Shown here: one piece after another, positions 15,963 through 16,625 of the stretch | Layout: the number at the start of each line of letters is the position of its first letter | Numbering within the stretch: position 1 is the stretch's first letter | Assembly: GCA_046498365.1 (NCBI GenBank) | Contig: JAWOAV010000177.1 | Location: 1 to 16,625, forward strand | DNA: 16,625 nt | Direction of reading: 5' to 3' | Source: B1SED10-16 sp046498365 | Lineage (GTDB): Bacteria; Desulfobacterota; Desulfobacteria; Desulfobacterales; Desulfosalsimonadaceae | Position numbers and translations under genes: made by a program | The notes under the pieces: generated by a model | Told to the model about the DNA's origin: nothing | Seen by the model: only the letters and a program-made list of their open reading frames with translations | The model's database searches: none

Positions 15963-15994
15963 CGAAGTCACCACTTACCGAATAAGGTCCTTAA
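15963..15994. repeat. Second copy of the short intergenic repeat
   Basis: CGAAGTCACCACTTACCGAA followed by TAAGGTCCTTAA matches 12313-12345 with a few substitutions and one indel. It lies between the nitronate monooxygenase-like gene and the molybdopterin gene and keeps part of the stem (CTTA ... TAAG). It is short enough that function is unclear. Confidence 0.5.
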
Positions 15995-16023
15995 GACCGA
16001 ATCTCCTTTTGGAACAACCGTTC

Positions 16024-16625
16024 CTACCGGGCGGGCAGCTTGCTTCTTACCGTTTCCATAACGGAAGGCAGTTCGGCAATCAGGTTTTGAACGACTTCCG
16101 AAGCGCTCATGAGTTCCGTGATTATCCCGGCGTTCTGCCCGCATGGCAGTTCACCCTGTTCGATGTCTCCCTGCACCAGTGCCCGGTACATGGTGTGCTC
16201 ACCGAGGAATTTCAGCAGTTCCTCAGGCGCAGCGCATTTTTCCTGCATCTCATTATACGTATGTGTGAAACTGTTTCTCAGGTCCCTGCCAGCCACTACC
16301 CATTTGCGCACGCTAACCGTGCATACATCCTGCCCGTCGACTACAGCCTGCTTCACTTTGGGATGCGCGTCACACTCATTAGTGGCGATAAAGCGGGTCC
16401 CAATGTATACACCATCCGCGCCCAAGGCCAGTGCAGCCAACAGGCCGCGGGAGTCGGCTACTCCACCCGCCGCGATAATGGGAATATTTACAATATCGGC
16501 CGTCATAGGGATCATCGTCATTGTTGTCAGCTCGGTTATCGCCTTGTGACCTCCGCCCTCGTAGCCCTCACATATCACCCCGTCTACCCCCATCTCCTCG
16601 GCCTTCTTCGCCTGGCCCGCCGTCG
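16024..16625 (-). CDS. Nitronate monooxygenase / FabK-like FMN protein, C-terminal part (start beyond window)
   Basis: About 200 codons; the frame is open to the last base (TAGQAKKAEEMGVDG...), so the ATG at 16593 is internal. The second half of the FMN-binding TIM barrel is clear: GVDGVICEGYEGGGHKA, IPIIAAGGVADSRGLLAALALGADG, then VYIGTRFIATNE. These are the phosphate-binding and substrate-side motifs shared by nitronate monooxygenases (2-nitropropane dioxygenase family) and the FabK enoyl-ACP reductases. The barrel is followed by the usual helical tail (PEELLKFLGEHTMYRALVQGDIEQGELPCGQNAG), which in the family lies over the active site. It precedes the molybdenum enzyme genes by 112 bases on the same strand, and cotranscription is possible. 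Choosing between nitroalkane oxidation and enoyl reduction needs the missing N-terminus. Confidence 0.85.
   Translation of the reverse strand, partial: TAGQAKKAEEMGVDGVICEGYEGGGHKAITELTTMTMIPMTADIVNIPIIAAGGVADSRGLLAALALGADGVYIGTRFIATNECDAHPKVKQAVVDGQDVCTVSVRKWVVAGRDLRNSFTHTYNEMQEKCAAPEELLKFLGEHTMYRALVQGDIEQGELPCGQNAGIITELMSASEVVQNLIAELPSVMETVRSKLPAR

Overview
All convincing genes in this window lie on the minus strand, so transcription runs from high to low coordinates. The left two thirds (about 1-11100) look like a Gram-negative, probably marine-type Desulfobacterota genome. The reasons are a PilX/PilV/PilW/FimT-type minor-pilin operon, a four-gene osmoprotectant ABC transporter, GC-rich intergenic hairpin repeats, and a long palindromic repeat of a kind I associate from memory with sulfate-reducing Deltaproteobacteria. 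The lineage is an inference, since no rRNA or single-copy marker is present.

Layout, low to high coordinate: (1) 1-2000, minor pilin operon read fimT-like > pilW > pilV > pilX-like, the last cut by the window edge. (2) 2001-2831, an 831-base gene-free stretch with an AT-rich upstream region, GC-rich inverted repeats and a nested AT-rich palindrome. (3) 2832-7292, one very large (1486 aa) relative of glucosamine-6-phosphate synthase (GlmS). It has a class II glutaminase domain interrupted by about 290 extra residues, a SIS pair like GlmS, and then a second, degenerate SIS pair. (4) 7293-7563, repeats and a perfect hairpin terminator. (5) 7564-11091, the osmoprotectant transporter operon ATPase-CBS > permease > permease > periplasmic binding protein. 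(6) 11133-11283, a palindromic repeat abutting the broken 3' end of an acyl-CoA dehydrogenase gene. (7) 11285-16625, a block of different character: truncated acyl-CoA dehydrogenase, transglutaminase-like protein, a cytoplasmic DMSO-reductase-family molybdoenzyme with its four-cluster ferredoxin subunit, and a partial nitronate monooxygenase-like flavoprotein. It carries its own kind of intergenic repeat.

How the genes work together: the pilins would form the tip/priming complex of a type IV pilus. The ABC genes form one uptake system for betaine or choline-like compatible solutes. The molybdopterin subunit and the Fe-S subunit (1 base apart) form one oxidoreductase, with the transglutaminase-like gene 16 bases downstream in the same operon. 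The giant GlmS-like gene stands alone between repeats.

The most unusual object is the giant GlmS-like protein. By eye, the residues that in GlmS make up one isomerase site are split between its two SIS pairs: Lys/Glu are kept in the first pair and the His-Gly-Pro motif in the second. The second point of interest is the 11.1-11.3 kb boundary, where a palindromic repeat coincides with a truncated gene and with a change in gene content. That could be an acquired island, an old rearrangement, or an assembly join.
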